From Eubacteriales Family XIII. Incertae Sedis bacterium (GTDB lineage Bacteria > Bacillota > Clostridia > Peptostreptococcales > Anaerovoracaceae): a stretch of DNA of 7,021 bases. Positions 5,287 through 7,021 of the stretch are shown here, one piece after another. How positions within the stretch are numbered: position 1 is the first letter of the stretch; each line of letters starts with the position of its first letter. The notes under the pieces are model-generated. The model searched no databases, was not told the origin of the DNA, and saw only the letters and a program-made list of their open reading frames with translations. The stretch spans positions 1 through 7,021 of the forward strand of contig JAITTH010000005.1 in the NCBI GenBank assembly GCA_031287295.1. The letters run 5' to 3'. Position numbers and translations under genes: made by a program.

Positions 5287-7021
5287 TCTTGCGCCTCCAA
5301 CGAGAAGCCGATCGGTAGGAGCCTTACTCCCGGAATCGCCGATTGCTTCCATCAAGGGCGTTGGGCGCAAGAAAGAGCAGCTTCTGAATGCGTTGGGTTT
5401 TTTCACCACGGAAGATTTCCTTTACGCCTACCCCAGAGCCTACGAAGATCGAACAAACTTCGTTAAAATTTCGTCGCTGTCTGAAGGTGTTTCGGCGGCG
5501 TTCATCGGTGAGATTCTCTCTTCCGGCAGCAAAGGGCGGTATGCGCCCGGCAGAAAAAAAGTCCCGTATTCGATTCTTGTCGGAGACGAAAGTGGTGCGG
5601 TGGAAATTGTATTTTTTAACGCAACCTGGATTTCGAATGTATTTGTGCCGCATCGGCGCTTTCTTTTTTTCGGAACGCCGGAAATCCGTTTCGGGCGTTT
5701 CCAATTGATTCATCCGGATTTTGAATCTCTACCTGAGGGCGTAGACGAAGTCTCTCTCAAAGGCATTGTTCCGATTTACGCCCTAAAAGCGGGCTTGTCG
5801 CAGCGTGATTTGCGCAAATGGCACAGGGAAGCACTGGCGGCGCTTCCCTATTTTTCCGAATACCTGCCGGATGTCATTTTGGAAGAGGAAAAACTGGTCG
5901 GAATCGAGAAGGCACTTGCCAACATTCACTTTCCCGCCGATCACAAGGCACTCGAGGATGCGCGGTATCGGCTGATCTATGAAGAACTCTTCCTTCTGCA
6001 AACCGGTCTGCTTATGGCAAAGTCCAAACGCGGGAGAGACAGCCGGGATGCGATTGCGTTTCCCGCATTTCCATCGCTTTCGAACGTGCAGGCGCTTTTT
6101 CCTTTTGCACTCACAGGGGCACAGAACCGCACGATAGAAGAGGTCTTTCGCGATATGGAAACACCGTTTCCGATGAACCGTCTCATACAAGGCGATGTTG
6201 GTTCCGGGAAGACTGCGGTTGCGGCTGCGGCCATGTACAAGGCCGTATGTGGTGGTTATCAGGCGGCAATGATGGTTCCGACGGAAATTCTGGCGAGACA
6301 GCATTTTGAGAGTCTTTCCACACTTTTTGCCAACGTTTCGGCAAACGGAAATCCGATTCAAATTGTGCTCCTCACAGCATCTCTGAAAGTCGCGGAAAAG
6401 CGAGAGGTCCTGCAAAAGATACAATCCGGAGATGCGCACCTGATTCTCGGAACGCACGCACTGCTGCAAAACGATGTGCATTTCTCCAATCTCGGAATGG
6501 TTGTTACCGACGAACAGCATCGTTTTGGCGTCGAGCAACGAATCGGACTCAAAGAAAAGGGTCTCGCGCCGGATGTTCTTGTCATGACGGCGACGCCCAT
6601 CCCACGTACGCTGGCATTTATTCTCTATGGCGATTTGGATATGTCTGTCATCGATGAACGTCCGCCGGGGCGTAGACCGATTCTCACGAAGGCGCTCACT
6701 TCAGGGCGACGCGATGACGTTTACGATTTCGTGGAAAAGCAGATTCGCGAAGGGCGTCAGGCCTATATTGTCGCAGCGCGCATTGAGGAGGAAGCAGAGG
6801 GGGCAGAGATGGGCATCCGCTCTGCGGAAGGTCTTGCCCATGAGATGGACGCGCGTTTTGAAGGGATTTGCGTTGCGCTCTTGCATGGCGGGATGAAACG
6901 CGAAAAAAAAGAAGAGATCATGGATGCCTTTTACAAGGGAAGCATTCAGGCATTGGTTTCGACCGTGGTCATTGAAGTGGGGATTGATGTAAAAAATGCT
7001 ACGGTGATGGTCATTGAAAAT
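5273..7021 (+). CDS. recG: ATP-dependent DNA helicase RecG, 3' end beyond window
   Basis: RecG is a superfamily 2 double-stranded DNA translocase that remodels stalled replication forks and Holliday junctions. The frame is open for 583 codons to the last base, so about 100 C-terminal residues (helicase motif VI and the TRG motif) are missing. The N-terminal wedge region shows SIKGVGRKKEQLLNALG near 26-42 and DFLYAYPRAYEDR near 48-60, with an OB-fold to about 150. Helicase motifs in order are Walker A GDVGSGKT (307-314), MVPTEILARQH (334-344), Walker B-type DEQHRFG (413-419), TATPIPRT (439-446), LLHGGMKREKKEEIM (near 536-550) and STVVIEVGIDV (563-573). All look intact, so an active enzyme is expected. 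ATG 5273 is chosen because of AGAGG upstream and because SIKGVG then falls about 26 residues in. The gene overlaps the Asp23-like gene by 14 bases and is probably co-transcribed with it. Confidence 0.97.
   Translation, partial: MPTNSLAPPTRSRSVGALLPESPIASIKGVGRKKEQLLNALGFFTTEDFLYAYPRAYEDRTNFVKISSLSEGVSAAFIGEILSSGSKGRYAPGRKKVPYSILVGDESGAVEIVFFNATWISNVFVPHRRFLFFGTPEIRFGRFQLIHPDFESLPEGVDEVSLKGIVPIYALKAGLSQRDLRKWHREALAALPYFSEYLPDVILEEEKLVGIEKALANIHFPADHKALEDARYRLIYEELFLLQTGLLMAKSKRGRDSRDAIAFPAFPSLSNVQALFPFALTGAQNRTIEEVFRDMETPFPMNRLIQGDVGSGKTAVAAAAMYKAVCGGYQAAMMVPTEILARQHFESLSTLFANVSANGNPIQIVLLTASLKVAEKREVLQKIQSGDAHLILGTHALLQNDVHFSNLGMVVTDEQHRFGVEQRIGLKEKGLAPDVLVMTATPIPRTLAFILYGDLDMSVIDERPPGRRPILTKALTSGRRDDVYDFVEKQIREGRQAYIVAARIEEEAEGAEMGIRSAEGLAHEMDARFEGICVALLHGGMKREKKEEIMDAFYKGSIQALVSTVVIEVGIDVKNATVMVIEN

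Noticed and set aside
5783..6538. Long minus-strand open frame (251 codons) opposite recG
   Set aside because: The + strand frame carries intact RecG helicase motifs throughout; the antisense product looks like mirrored coding sequence.

Overview
The window reads as chromosomal DNA of an anaerobic Firmicutes-type (clostridial or related) bacterium of moderate GC. The evidence is a two-iron superoxide reductase (desulfoferrodoxin), AGGAGG-type ribosome binding sites, a four-cysteine ribosomal protein L28, and the rpmB / Asp23-like / recG gene neighbourhood typical of Firmicutes. I cannot name the genus from sequence alone. No tRNA, rRNA, CRISPR array, insertion sequence or phage gene was seen, and no gene-free gap reaches 300 bases.

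Left part (1-2256, + strand): the last 31 codons of a tRNA-guanine transglycosylase are followed after 60 bases by metA (homoserine O-acyltransferase, predicted acetyl-CoA type). metA overlaps by four bases a TRAM-less 23S rRNA uracil-5-methyltransferase. The 60-base metA leader has a promoter-like pair inside the end of tgt and interleaved complementary segments that could form a small pseudoknot or mask the ribosome binding site.

Middle part (2281-4346, - strand): a membrane-anchored lipoprotein related to M20C aminoacyl-histidine dipeptidases (PepD) lies upstream of desulfoferrodoxin. The PepD relative has lost most catalytic and metal-binding residues and is probably a pseudo-peptidase. 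It is the most unusual gene here.

Right part (4347-7021, + strand): from a divergent intergenic region, a good sigma-A-type promoter drives rpmB through a structured leader. A strong intrinsic terminator follows rpmB. Then come a second strong hairpin, an Asp23/Gls24-family gene, and recG, which overlaps the Asp23-like gene by 14 bases and runs off the window. In Bacillus-type clusters a fatty-acid kinase/DAK gene and serine dehydratase genes sit between the Asp23-like gene and recG; here they are absent.

Most genes are housekeeping. The candidates for something new are the dead PepD-like lipoprotein, the metA leader, and the hairpins around rpmB and the Asp23-like gene. I see no convincing new multi-gene system.
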